A stretch of DNA of 64,000 nucleotides, taken from assembly GCA_017410605.1 (NCBI GenBank), contig JAFQQN010000006.1, positions 35,023 through 99,022 of the forward strand, in the 5' to 3' direction. The notes beneath the pieces are model-generated. The model worked only from the letters and a program-made list of their open reading frames with translations. It did no database searches and had not been told where the DNA came from. Source of the stretch: Clostridia bacterium. GTDB lineage: Bacteria > Bacillota > Clostridia > Oscillospirales > Acutalibacteraceae. The position numbers and the translations under genes are program-made. How positions within the stretch are numbered: position 1 is the first letter of the stretch; each line of letters opens with the position of its first letter. Of this stretch, positions 8,061 to 17,089 are shown one piece after another.

Positions 8061-11000
8061 TTATCCCACCCAGAAGTAATTGTGGAAATAATACTCTCTT
8101 CCTCCGATAAGATATACACCGTCACCGGCTACGTCACCTGTTTCGGTAACATAAATCCACTGGCCGTCTACTACATACCAACCGGGATTTGTAACTAAAA
8201 CGCCACCGGCATTATAATATTTTCCGTTCCAAATATCATTGGAAACCATTATGCCATCATAATCGAAGGCATAGTAAGCGCCGTTTATTAGATATTCAGC
8301 CTCTTCGGTTACAACCTTTCCATCAGCACCTACAAAATACCAATCAGAGCCAACCTGGTGCCATCCGTATGAGGTAATGGTTTCGGTTAATACTCCGCCA
8401 TCGTTGAAGTAGTGAAGCTGGTTATTAATAACCTTGTAACCGGTAATCATTTTTAAAGTGGGATTTTTGAAAGCGCCTGATACTTCTTGGTAATAGTATT
8501 TACCGCCGTCTAAAACCCAACCAACATTGACAAAAGAAGAATCGTTAAAGTACACCCAGTTGTTGTTTATAAACTGCCAACCGGTATATTCTGCACGGGC
8601 GCCGCTGGAGGTGTAGTAAGCGAAGCCATCATATTTATAGTAACTGCCATTGGCAAATCTATTACTAACCATAATACCGTCTTCGTCAAAGTAATACCAT
8701 TCGCCATCAATATATAAGGTCTCGTCTATTATAGCCTCGCCGGCCATAGAGAAATACCAGTTTCCGTTAAGCTGTACCCAACCGTCAGCCATATTGCTGA
8801 AGTCGAATTCGTCATCAGAGGCAACCTCGCCAAGCCAAGCACCGCTTTCGGCGAATTTGTGGTATGCACCGTCAATTTCCATAACTTGGTCATAAACCAT
8901 AGAATAGCCATCAAAATAATACCATGTGTTGCCCGAATAGAGCCAGCCATCTTCAACTAACGAGCCGTCGGCATTAGCATAAACCCAGTCGTTTTCATAG
9001 CGTTCATACCAGCCGTTAGATATAAGCAAGCCTTTTTTATCAAGGCAGTAATGTTTTTCGGTTTCGTAATCATAAATAACTCGGTTTATAACCAAACTGC
9101 CGTTATCAATGTAATAGTTACCAAGCCAACCGTCATAGCTTTCTCCGTTAACAAAGTAGTAGACTTCGCCCTCGTTCCAATTGTTATCGTGGCTGTAAAC
9201 CCAACCGTTTGCAGCTGTTTTGCTTATAACTTCACCGTCGCTGTTTGTGGTAACCAAAGCATCGTAATTCCAGCTGTAGAATGTTTGGTTTTGTATAAGC
9301 TGACCCTTAGAGTTAAAGGCATATTCTTTATTGCCAATGTCATAAACATCACGGGCATAAAGGTAGCCGTGGTCTTCGGGATTGCCGTAATACCAATAAC
9401 CGTCTATAAAGAACCAACCCTTTAAGGCATCGCCGTTAGAACCAAGATAATAATCATCATAGAATTGGTTACTTAACATTCTGCCTTGGTGATCAAAGGC
9501 GAAAAATCTGCCATCTTCAGCATAATAGCTGCCTGTTACATAGTCTTTATAGGGTGCTGAGTCATATTCATCATCGTAGGTTTTAACAAGGTACCAGTCG
9601 TTACCAACCTGGTTCCAACCCTCTTCAGAGAAGGAGCCAATTTTTTGGCCGTTAATATCGGTAACATACCATACGTCGTCAATTTTTGTGATATTGTCTA
9701 CAATAAGTTTGCCCGATGAGCTGAACACATAGCCGGAAGAGTCTAAACCTGTAAAGAGCGAACCGTCTGCAGCAGCCCAATACCAGTTACCATAGCTGTC
9801 GCGAACCCAACCGCTGTTACACATTCTGCCGTTTATATCGAAGTAATAGTAAACACCTTTTATTTTAGTGGTAGTATCAGCAAATATATTTCCTTCGCCG
9901 CTGCAGAAATACCAATATCCGTTATCGTATACCCAATCACCAGCAACAAGCTTACCTTCTCTTATATAATAGGTATCGCCGTTTATTGTGAGGAACCTTG
10001 TGGTAGTAAGCTTTGTGGCAATACCCTGGGTATTCACAGCAGAAACATAGTAGTCTTTATCAACAATAAATGTGCAGTAGGACATATATGGGTCCATATA
10101 ATATACATCGAATAGCCAACCTCTATGAAGTGAAGAATCTTCGGTCAGGTATACATAGTTGCCGTTAACAGTTTTCCACACATTTTTTTCTTTGCATACT
10201 GAACCGCCGTTGCCGTATTCGTCCATATAGGTGAGCAAATACTGTTTTCCGGAAGCATCGTCATAATAAACCCTGTCGGTCAACAACTCTCCATCATAAT
10301 CAAAGGCGTAACTGTTAGCGCCAAGTTGATAAATTCCGTCTTTAAGAAGTGCGCCGTCTTGTATGTATATCCAGTACCAATTTTCTTTATACGAGCTAAG
10401 GTCGTTAAGGAACCAACCATCGGAAAGTTTGGTACCCTTACCGTCTTCACCGAAACAGAAAACACCCTCCTCAAGTTCCTGAACGCCGTCGCAATAAACT
10501 CTGCCATAACTGGTCCACATATAATAATAAACTCCGTTAAGAACATAAAGGCCGCTTTCTTCGGGAATAGAACAGTCTTCGCCAAACAGGAAGTAATCCT
10601 TATCACCATAACGACTAATATACAAAACTTCGTTTTGTGCTAATACACCGCCGGGTTTGGCATAATAACATTTCTCACCTAAATAGTTCCAGTCGTCATC
10701 GTAAATGGAAAGGTAGAAAAATTCATTGTCATACATTTTGCCTTCCCAGTCGAAGGCGTAATATTTTCCATCTATCAGGTAAACATCGTGGTCGCATATT
10801 TCGTTGTCTTGAACATAATACCAGTCGCCGTTAAACTGTGTCCAGGTATTGTTAAACAGCTGGCAGGCGTTACCGTCTTTGTCGGCAATGAAAAACTTCC
10901 TTACATCGTTTTCATAAAAAGAGTAAGAACCGTTTTCCAGCATACTGCCTGAAGAGGTAAAGCAATAGTTTTTACCGCCTATATTGTAAAGGCCATGGGT

Positions 11001-11912
11001 ATAAAACTTACCGTTGGCACCGCAATAATACCAGGTGTCGTCATTATGCTCTGCCAAATGGGGCTGACACCAACCGTTTGTAAGTAATGCGCCGCTTTCT
11101 AGTGCATAATAATAATCCCAACTGTCTGTTTCGTGATTATACACCTCGGCTATTTCGCCACTAAACATTTTGCTATCATAACCGAAGGCGTAAAGAGTGC
11201 CGTCGACAGAAACTACTTCGTTTTCTGCTCTGGCGCAATTATCCTTGTAGTAAACCCAATCGCCGTCATCATCTGTAGCCCACGTATTTTGGGCAAGTGC
11301 ACCGTCATGTGCGCCGCCTTGGGCGTAGTAAAATAATACATCATCAGAAGCTTCGTCATATTTCCCAAAGGTTTGGTCATAGAACATTTCGCCTCTGTTT
11401 TCGTCAAAATAGTAATACTTTCCACCTATATACTGCTTTCCCATAAGAAGAACATAGTCGGGCCCTGCATAATACCATTTTGTGTTTTCTACACCCTCGC
11501 AGGTATAGGTTGGTTTTGCCCAAGAGTCTTTAAATAAAGCTCCGCCCGGCTTAGCACAGTACCAGGTTTCAACAAAATAGCCAAGGTCTTCGCTGTATTC
11601 AGACAAAAAGAAATGCTCGTCATCATACATAATACCGTTGTAATTAAAACCGTACAAAACACCGTCTATTTCATATACATTACCACGGTAAGGAATACCG
11701 TCACCGCCAAAATAGTACCATTCGTTTTCAATTTGATACCAACCGCCGGTAACCATTACGCCGTTGACATAATACACACGTTCTGTATTGCCACCAACAT
11801 CTTCATACTGCCAACCGGTAAAATCGGCAGGAGCATCGGCTGTTGCTGTTAATGAAAATGCAAACATAATTGCAAATGCCAGTAACAGCATTAAAAGTTT
11901 TTTGAATTTCAA
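8061..11912 (-). CDS. giant secreted surface protein of cell-wall-binding-type repeats
   Basis: 1283 residues: an N-terminal signal peptide (KKLLMLLLAFAIMFAFSLT, cleavage near TATADA) and then nothing but degenerate ~20-residue aromatic/glycine repeats of the choline-binding/glucan-binding type (GGWYQIENEWYYFGGDG, VYEIDGVLYGFNYNG, NGWYERYENDWVYANADG). I see no catalytic domain, sortase motif or transmembrane anchor. The start is a TTG at 11912, decided by an AGGAGGG Shine-Dalgarno at 11919-11925 with 6-nt spacing; the first ATG is 21 nt further in and too far away. Such repeats usually hold proteins to wall polymers or glucans; here the whole mature protein is built from them. Acidic, Tyr/Trp-rich composition. 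Confidence 0.85.
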   Translation of the reverse strand: MKFKKLLMLLLAFAIMFAFSLTATADAPADFTGWQYEDVGGNTERVYYVNGVMVTGGWYQIENEWYYFGGDGIPYRGNVYEIDGVLYGFNYNGIMYDDEHFFLSEYSEDLGYFVETWYCAKPGGALFKDSWAKPTYTCEGVENTKWYYAGPDYVLLMGKQYIGGKYYYFDENRGEMFYDQTFGKYDEASDDVLFYYAQGGAHDGALAQNTWATDDDGDWVYYKDNCARAENEVVSVDGTLYAFGYDSKMFSGEIAEVYNHETDSWDYYYALESGALLTNGWCQPHLAEHNDDTWYYCGANGKFYTHGLYNIGGKNYCFTSSGSMLENGSYSFYENDVRKFFIADKDGNACQLFNNTWTQFNGDWYYVQDNEICDHDVYLIDGKYYAFDWEGKMYDNEFFYLSIYDDDWNYLGEKCYYAKPGGVLAQNEVLYISRYGDKDYFLFGEDCSIPEESGLYVLNGVYYYMWTSYGRVYCDGVQELEEGVFCFGEDGKGTKLSDGWFLNDLSSYKENWYWIYIQDGALLKDGIYQLGANSYAFDYDGELLTDRVYYDDASGKQYLLTYMDEYGNGGSVCKEKNVWKTVNGNYVYLTEDSSLHRGWLFDVYYMDPYMSYCTFIVDKDYYVSAVNTQGIATKLTTTRFLTINGDTYYIREGKLVAGDWVYDNGYWYFCSGEGNIFADTTTKIKGVYYYFDINGRMCNSGWVRDSYGNWYWAAADGSLFTGLDSSGYVFSSSGKLIVDNITKIDDVWYVTDINGQKIGSFSEEGWNQVGNDWYLVKTYDDEYDSAPYKDYVTGSYYAEDGRFFAFDHQGRMLSNQFYDDYYLGSNGDALKGWFFIDGYWYYGNPEDHGYLYARDVYDIGNKEYAFNSKGQLIQNQTFYSWNYDALVTTNSDGEVISKTAANGWVYSHDNNWNEGEVYYFVNGESYDGWLGNYYIDNGSLVINRVIYDYETEKHYCLDKKGLLISNGWYERYENDWVYANADGSLVEDGWLYSGNTWYYFDGYSMVYDQVMEIDGAYHKFAESGAWLGEVASDDEFDFSNMADGWVQLNGNWYFSMAGEAIIDETLYIDGEWYYFDEDGIMVSNRFANGSYYKYDGFAYYTSSGARAEYTGWQFINNNWVYFNDSSFVNVGWVLDGGKYYYQEVSGAFKNPTLKMITGYKVINNQLHYFNDGGVLTETITSYGWHQVGSDWYFVGADGKVVTEEAEYLINGAYYAFDYDGIMVSNDIWNGKYYNAGGVLVTNPGWYVVDGQWIYVTETGDVAGDGVYLIGGREYYFHNYFWVG

Positions 11913-12036
11913 AAAAAACCCTCCTTTAAATATTATAGCAAACTAGAAAATATTACTATTGCTAGTTAAATTATACAACTTTGCTATAAAAAAGTAAAGG
12001 GGGGTTGTGTAAATTATGCAAATTATTTTTATGTAA

Positions 12037-13098
12037 TCAACCAAAGTAATTATCAAGAGTCTTAAATGTGTAACCTTGGCTTACGGCAAAATCAATCATA
12101 CTGCCCAAAGCGGCAGCATTATCTTTTGACACTGCGTGAAGAAGAATAACTGCGCCGGGGTGAAACCGAGAGGTAACTGTGTTATAGGCAAAATCGGTTC
12201 CCTTTTGATTAGAGGTATCCCAATCGGCATAGGCCACCGACCAAAAAACAGACCTAAAGCCAATTGATGTAACAAGTTCTAAAGAGCATTCAGAATATTC
12301 ACCTGCCGGGAACCTAAAATAAGGGCTTGTGTAACCAAAAGTTTCCCTTAAATAATTATCAAGGGTTGCTATTTCTTCCGCCATTTGGGTACGGGAAAGG
12401 CTTGGGAAAGATGGGTGGGTTGTACTGTGATTGCCTACTATATGCCCCTCGTCTATCATTCTTTGTACTAAGGCTTTGTTGCTTTTGGCATAGCTCATAG
12501 TTATGAAAAAGGCCGCCTTTACACCCTTTTCTTTTAGCGTGTCAAGAATATCTGCCGTAAGGTTTTCATATTCATAACCGTTGTCAAAGGTTAAATACAT
12601 AACCTTTTCGGCAGTCTTGGTATCAAGGGCAAGAGCCTTTACATTCTCAAATCCGTCAAAGGTGTTTTGGTTAATTACCGACTGGCTATGGGGCTTACCG
12701 TCTTTAGCAATGCCAAAGGAATAACCCTTTTTTTCGGTAGATAGGCCTCTAAGATTATTCGGGTCGTTTACGGTGTAATTTAACGGCTGAACACTGTTTA
12801 TTATTTGATTTTGCTGTAGCTCATTTTGGCTGTTTTGGGAAGATGTTTGTACCTTAGAAGAGCTATAATTTGCCTTACTTGTGGTAGTTAACGGTTTTGA
12901 GCTGTATTCACTACTGGTTTCGGGTTTGGAAGAGAAGGCTTCGATTTCTACAATCTCTGGGCTTGTTACCATATTTGAGCTTGAAGCCTTACTTGTGGTA
13001 ATGTCTGATAAATCAGCACTCACCGACTTCTTATTTTTGCAGGAACAAGCAGTAATAACCAATGTGGCACAAAGGAGAATACTTAAAAATCTTTTCAT
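12037..13098 (-). CDS. polysaccharide deacetylase, PdaA-like lipoprotein
   Basis: 353-residue NodB-homology deacetylase. The N terminus has a lipoprotein-type signal (LLCATLVITACSC, candidate lipid-modified Cys about residue 18), then a long Ser/Thr-rich linker to ~residue 110. The catalytic domain (~150-350) shows the metal and base motifs YLTFDNGYEYEN, GNHSTTHPS and RFPAGEYS, and the late LLHAVS. The DNGYE form of motif 1 is that of PdaA, which removes N-acetyl from muramic acid during spore-cortex delta-lactam formation; a vegetative peptidoglycan role is also possible. ATG at 13098 is preferred over the GTG at 13110 because the AAGG site lies too close to the GTG. Confidence 0.88.
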   Translation of the reverse strand: MKRFLSILLCATLVITACSCKNKKSVSADLSDITTSKASSSNMVTSPEIVEIEAFSSKPETSSEYSSKPLTTTSKANYSSSKVQTSSQNSQNELQQNQIINSVQPLNYTVNDPNNLRGLSTEKKGYSFGIAKDGKPHSQSVINQNTFDGFENVKALALDTKTAEKVMYLTFDNGYEYENLTADILDTLKEKGVKAAFFITMSYAKSNKALVQRMIDEGHIVGNHSTTHPSFPSLSRTQMAEEIATLDNYLRETFGYTSPYFRFPAGEYSECSLELVTSIGFRSVFWSVAYADWDTSNQKGTDFAYNTVTSRFHPGAVILLHAVSKDNAAALGSMIDFAVSQGYTFKTLDNYFG

Positions 13099-13144
13099 AA
13101 TATTAATCACTACCTTGTGAAAGAAAAATTAAATTGTTGTATAA

Positions 13145-13173
13145 ATTATATCATATTTTTATTTTATTATCAA
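13145..13173 (-). promoter_or_regulatory. candidate promoter of deacetylase gene
   Basis: On the minus strand TTGATA, 17-nt spacer, TATAAT, immediately upstream of the deacetylase gene and downstream of the SGNH gene terminator. Confidence 0.5.
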
Positions 13174-13184
13174 TATATACAAAA

Positions 13185-13206
13185 ATCCGCCCCAAACAGG
13201 GCGGAT
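13185..13206 (-). terminator. terminator of SGNH hydrolase gene
   Basis: 8-bp GC-rich stem ATCCGCCC / GGGCGGAT followed on the minus strand by TTTTTG. Confidence 0.7.
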
Positions 13207-13252
13207 AATAATTTAAAAGTGAATGTTTATATGCAATGAGCAAAGGGAGAAA

Positions 13253-14011
13253 CTATTTATATTTTATATTTGTACCTATAAAGCCAACATTTTTAAAGTC
13301 GGTTGGGTTTGTTCGTATTATATAATCAATATATGAATCAATTAAATTTGCGGTTAAAATATAGCCCATTGGGTTCATATGACCATGCAAGAAATATTTG
13401 CTTTTAAATTCTGCATCATATAGGGGGCCATATTCATAAAGGTCTATTACATAAGAGTTGTCAAAGTGCTCGGCAAGGGCATACAAGGCATTTATCATAC
13501 CCTTTGTTTTGTTTTTATCCTTTGCATCGCCCTCGTTGGGGAAGGTTACAAAAAAGAACTTTGCATCAGGACTAATTTCCTTGTATTTTCTTACTATTTC
13601 AGCATAATAGCTAATAAAAGGCCTTTCCTCTGAAAACTTGGTGGCTGTTATATCCTTTGCTTCACCAATTTTTATATTTTGATTATAAATATCATTAACA
13701 CCTAAAGCAATTACGTAGGCCTGACAGGCCTTGTCTTTATCCCAAAAGCCTTTTTCTTCTGCAAAACTATCAAGATACCATTTTGCTGTCATTCCACCTC
13801 TGGAAAAATTATATGCAACAAGTCCGTTCTTTCTTGCAATATACTGTCCCCAAGAATATTCATATAAATCGTGATAACCGCGATTTCCAGCAGCATCTAT
13901 TGTTTCAAACTCGCCAGAAGAAAGGCTGTCACCAATAAAAGCCATTGTTCTGAATATTGCTGTATTACTATAAGCACCAACAAAATTTTCTAAGGGTTTT
14001 TCTTTTATCAT
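13253..14011 (-). CDS. SGNH/GDSL-type hydrolase
   Basis: 252-residue esterase-like protein without signal peptide. Block I nucleophile is in MAFIGDSLSSGEF (Ser29), block II Gly in FSRGGMTAKW, block III Asn in ALGVNDIYN, and block V His in LHGHMNPMGY. The usual catalytic Asp three residues before that His is a Leu here, so the site would work as a Ser-His dyad or with an Asp from elsewhere. ATG at 14011 is chosen (AAGGAG 8 nt upstream) rather than the ATG at 14017, which is too close to that site. Substrate unknown; an acetyl or acyl group on a surface glycan is likely from context. It follows the hypothetical gene at 14087 closely and may share its transcript. Confidence 0.8.
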   Translation of the reverse strand: MIKEKPLENFVGAYSNTAIFRTMAFIGDSLSSGEFETIDAAGNRGYHDLYEYSWGQYIARKNGLVAYNFSRGGMTAKWYLDSFAEEKGFWDKDKACQAYVIALGVNDIYNQNIKIGEAKDITATKFSEERPFISYYAEIVRKYKEISPDAKFFFVTFPNEGDAKDKNKTKGMINALYALAEHFDNSYVIDLYEYGPLYDAEFKSKYFLHGHMNPMGYILTANLIDSYIDYIIRTNPTDFKNVGFIGTNIKYK

Positions 14012-14086
14012 AATCATTACTCCTTTTGTGTTATATAGATTCTTATAAATCAGCGTTGTTGGGTTTGTTCTTGCTTAAAACAGGAA

Positions 14087-14476
14087 TCATTTAACAATAC
14101 AGTTATTCTTAATGTTATAGTTAAAAAAGTCAAAACCCGAAATAGTTTTTGTCCAACGGTCACGCTCACCGTCACAGTGGGGATAATTATCTTTGTAAGT
14201 ATATTGGGGAAAACCAAGCTTAATCTGCCCACTCTCTACAATACATTTTACTTCAGAAAATTTTTCATCACCCGACGAAGGTGTTTCTGTTTTGGTGGAT
14301 AAAAGCTTATTTAATTTTGAATCACAAAACTCTATTTGGCCTGTACGAGCTTCAATATTAACGATAATATTTTCGTTCACAAATGCCATTTCATTGAGAG
14401 ATATATGTCCACAAGCAAGATTAATTATTGCACCATTCGGGCAAGTAACACTATCAAAAACTACCTTGTTCACCAT
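14087..14476 (-). CDS. hypothetical protein
   Basis: 129 residues with no family I recognise. Predicted soluble, beta-rich, without a signal peptide or membrane segment; contains four cysteines spread along the chain (TCPNGAI, LACGHIS, EFCDSK, VKCIVE) plus two late ones (PHCDGE, NNCIVK). ATG at 14476 is preceded by AAGGAT at about 10 nt. It lies 75 nt upstream of the SGNH hydrolase gene in the same direction, suggesting joint expression. Confidence 0.55.
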   Translation of the reverse strand: MVNKVVFDSVTCPNGAIINLACGHISLNEMAFVNENIIVNIEARTGQIEFCDSKLNKLLSTKTETPSSGDEKFSEVKCIVESGQIKLGFPQYTYKDNYPHCDGERDRWTKTISGFDFFNYNIKNNCIVK

Positions 14477-14573
14477 ATACTATCAATCCTTCTTATATGT
14501 ATTATAATGGTTATAGTAAGTCGAAGATATTGTGCCAAATTTTTTATAAAATTTGTCCTTTCCCATTGAAATC

Positions 14574-14619
14574 ATTATTGTGCAAAATTAAATATTAGAA
14601 TTTAATTTTGCACAATAAT
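14574..14619. repeat. perfect 20-bp AT-rich inverted repeat
   Basis: Arms at 14574-14593 and 14600-14619 (ATTATTGTGCAAAATTAAAT and its exact complement) separated by ATTAGA. It lies in the gap between the divergent hypothetical gene (minus) and the LRR remnant (plus). No T-tract follows on either strand. Function unknown: operator, hairpin or relic of a small mobile element. Confidence 0.7.
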
Positions 14620-14769
14620 CATTATAACACGCACCTTTTTCAATTGCAACAATTAAGATAATGATTTAATGAATGCCTTGGCTATACAACGCAAAACAGT
14701 TATTGCTTTTTTGGTAGAAATGTTATAATTAAAAAGGCAAAATGATGTAGCTCTAAGGAGAAAATAGGT

Positions 14770-15412
14770 ATGAAAAAATTCGGGGCAATTTTGTTGGTGG
14801 TGGTGATGCTATTATCAATGCTACCAATTAATGCATTTGCACAGACTTCGGAGGGGGAAGTAATAACTTCCGGCAGCTGTGGAGATAATCTTAGCTGGAC
14901 TTTAGATGAAAACGGTTTGCTTGTAATAAGCGGCACGGGTGATATGGCTAACTGGAACTTCTGGGATGTCAGCGCCCCTTGGCTCAACTATTCAGAGCAG
15001 ATTAGTAAGGTTATCATTGAGGAGGGAGTTACCTCTATTGGTCAAAACGCTTTTTGTAGTGAAGACAGTTATTTCGACTATAACGACCATTTTTATAGCG
15101 CACTCACCGAAATTGATATCCCAAACACCGTTACTACCATACATACTAACGGTATAAGCGGTCTTGATGTATTGGAAACAATTACTCTTCCCCCGTCGGT
15201 TACAACAATGGTTGGTGCTATGTAGGTGCCGACGGCTACGCCGTAACCAACAGTTGGAAGAAAGACAGTATTGGTTGGTGTTATCTTGGTGCTAACGGCA
15301 GTCAGGTTAAAAATGATTGGGTATATGATGGCGGATGTTGGTACTTTATTGATGCCGACGGTTATATGGTATCTAACCAGCGCCGACGGTGTTTGGAAGG
15401 CATAAACTGCTA
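14770..15412 (+). pseudogene. decayed LRR (BspA-like) surface protein with cell-wall-binding repeats
   Basis: It starts normally: AAGGAG site, ATG at 14770, a good signal peptide (FGAILLVVVMLLSMLPINAFA), a BspA-type leader (GSCGDNLSWTLDENGLLVISG) and two leucine-rich units (ISKVIIEEGVTSIGQNAF, LTEIDIPNTVTTI). The frame stops at 15225, but a different frame continues from about 15200 with wall-binding repeats (NGWCYVGADGYAV, GWCYLGANGSQVKNDW, GGCWYFIDADGYMVSNQ). A second slip near 15380 moves to the frame reading SADGVWKA-stop (15412). Two internal deletions or frameshifts have therefore destroyed a large adhesin-like gene, or repeats were collapsed during assembly. Confidence 0.75.
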
Positions 15413-15423
15413 AAACAAAATAT

Positions 15424-15468
15424 CCCTTTACGGTAGTTGCTTTTATTCTACCGTAAAGGGGTTTTTTT
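15424..15468 (+). terminator. rho-independent terminator after LRR remnant
   Basis: 13-bp stem CCCTTTACGGTAG / CTACCGTAAAGGG followed by GTTTTTTT. Confidence 0.85.
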
Positions 15469-15527
15469 ATTGTCTGTTTTTATCGGGCTTATTTAGTTAA
15501 GAGTAGGGGGGATTAATTCAAAAGATA

Positions 15528-16490
15528 TTATTTAACCGTTATAGTTATGTTGCCTGTATCGGTTGTAATTTCACATTTTCCGCCGGATATTGTTTTGGGG
15601 ACATCAACTCTTCCGGTATCGGTCTTAGTTATGAACACTTTATCAGAAAGCAAACTGCCCTTAACACTTCCGGTAGAGGTTTTTATTATAATCTCTGCAC
15701 CGTCAGAGTCGTCAAAGCTTATATTACCTGTGCTTCTGTGTAAATTAAGCTTTCCACTGGCTATAACATTTTTTAAAATAAGGTCACCTGTATCACCTGT
15801 TGATGTAATGTTTTGGCCTTTGGCATTTACTATATTGGCCTTGCCTGTTGAAACTGCCACTTTAATATCGCCCTCACAGGCTACATCAGAAACAGTCACT
15901 TTGCCTGTTGAAACCGAAAGGTCAAGGGTATTGGCACAAATGTTTTTAGTAGAAATATTTCCCGTACTTGTGGCAATTTTAACATTCCCAAAAGCAGATG
16001 CAAGGTTGTTTACATGGCCTGTGGTGGTATTTATATCAATACTATCAAATTTAAAATCTTCCCCTATTTCTATATTGCCTGTATTCCCTTTAACCGAAAG
16101 GGCACCGTATTCACCCTGTGGTATATTTACCGTTATTTTAGGTGTGTTAAAATTCACCCCTATATGCTCATACCATTTTCTGCTATCAACCGCCTCTATT
16201 ATAAGTGTACCGTCCTTTACCGCAACCGAATGCTTTATATTTTTCTGCTCATAGCAAACAACCGAGGTTTTTGTGTTCTCACAGGGGGTAAATACAACAT
16301 CTGCAGTTTTGGTTATTATAGAAATGTTATTATAGTCTTCGTTAATCTCATAATTGTTGGTTTCAAACTTAGTGGTTGACAGTTTTGTAAAATCCCATTC
16401 TAACACCCACATAACACCTCCAAAAGTTATACAGCCAATTAAAACTAAACAAGTGGCTGTAATAAACCATATTTTTGCTTTTTTAGTCAT
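15528..16490 (-). CDS. DUF4097 family beta-strand repeat protein
   Basis: 320-residue membrane-anchored protein. One N-terminal transmembrane helix (KIWFITATCLVLIGCITFGG) is followed by an extracytoplasmic beta-solenoid in which a short unit ending in STGN/DTGN recurs (VKGNTGNIEIG, ATSTGNISTKN, VSTGKVTVSD, KTSTGSVKG, KTDTGRVDVP, TTDTGNITI). This is the DUF4097 putative adhesin fold. ATG at 16490 (MTKKAK) starts 2 nt after the stop of the upstream HAAS gene, with AGGA adjacent. It is the last gene of the padR-HAAS-DUF4097 operon. The molecular role is unknown; such modules are linked to envelope stress or cell-surface sensing. Confidence 0.85.
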   Translation of the reverse strand: MTKKAKIWFITATCLVLIGCITFGGVMWVLEWDFTKLSTTKFETNNYEINEDYNNISIITKTADVVFTPCENTKTSVVCYEQKNIKHSVAVKDGTLIIEAVDSRKWYEHIGVNFNTPKITVNIPQGEYGALSVKGNTGNIEIGEDFKFDSIDINTTTGHVNNLASAFGNVKIATSTGNISTKNICANTLDLSVSTGKVTVSDVACEGDIKVAVSTGKANIVNAKGQNITSTGDTGDLILKNVIASGKLNLHRSTGNISFDDSDGAEIIIKTSTGSVKGSLLSDKVFITKTDTGRVDVPKTISGGKCEITTDTGNITITVK

Positions 16491-16492
16491 TC

Positions 16493-17089
16493 CTACGCCC
16501 CCCTTTTTATTAAGTGTTTTTTTGCCCATAACATAGGTGCCTTTGTAAGCATAAAAGCGCCTTTGGTTGCCGTTTTACATATATATAACATAAAAATAGA
16601 AAGACCTGCACAAACCAGTCCTATAGAAATTATAGCAACGGCTGTGAGAGCATTACCGTTACAAGCAAACAAAATACCTGATAAGATACCTCCAAGGGAA
16701 CAGGCTACAAATGAGCCCTCTATTGACCACAAGGTAACAATAACAGACCATACTGCAATGTAAGCGGCAATAATTATTGCGATGAAGGTAATTAAAAGTG
16801 AAATCCATATGGGAGAACCCAACACAATAAGCACAATTTCCCAAGCCTTTAGCGCCCTAGGGGGTTCAATCTGCTTTTTAACAAGCTTGGTGGGTGGTGT
16901 GTCGGCTAAAATTTGTGCAACAACACTGTTAACGGGGCCAATTTCACTTACAGCCTCGCTTTCAGAAAGCCCTTCTTCCATACGGTCGTCAATCATTTCA
17001 CTATAAAAAGCAATGCGCTCTACAAGGTCTTCTTGGGGTAAACCAAGCAATCCCTTACCCAGCTGTGCAAGAAACTCTTGTTTATTCAT
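16493..17089 (-). CDS. HAAS/DUF1700 membrane protein
   Basis: 198 residues. The N-terminal ~65 residues are the helical HAAS signalling domain typical of proteins encoded with PadR regulators (MNKQEFLAQLGKGLLGLP, then SEMIDDRMEEGLSESEAVSEIG). Three to four transmembrane helices follow (EIVLIVLGSPIWISLLITFI, IAAYIAVWSVIVTLW, ACSLGGILSGILFAC, AVAIISIGLVCAGLSIF). The start overlaps the padR stop by 8 nt, so it is translationally coupled. It probably connects the membrane state to the PadR/DUF4097 operon. Confidence 0.85.
   Translation of the reverse strand: MNKQEFLAQLGKGLLGLPQEDLVERIAFYSEMIDDRMEEGLSESEAVSEIGPVNSVVAQILADTPPTKLVKKQIEPPRALKAWEIVLIVLGSPIWISLLITFIAIIIAAYIAVWSVIVTLWSIEGSFVACSLGGILSGILFACNGNALTAVAIISIGLVCAGLSIFMLYICKTATKGAFMLTKAPMLWAKKHLIKRGA

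Noticed and set aside
14050..14232. 60-residue minus-strand ORF overlapping the hypothetical gene
   Set aside because: Out-of-frame shadow of 14087-14476 without a ribosome site.
15547..16254. 235-residue plus-strand ORF opposite the DUF4097 gene
   Set aside because: Repetitive composition mirrors the repeats on the other strand; no start signal; the DUF4097 protein has a recognisable signal, fold repeats and operon context.
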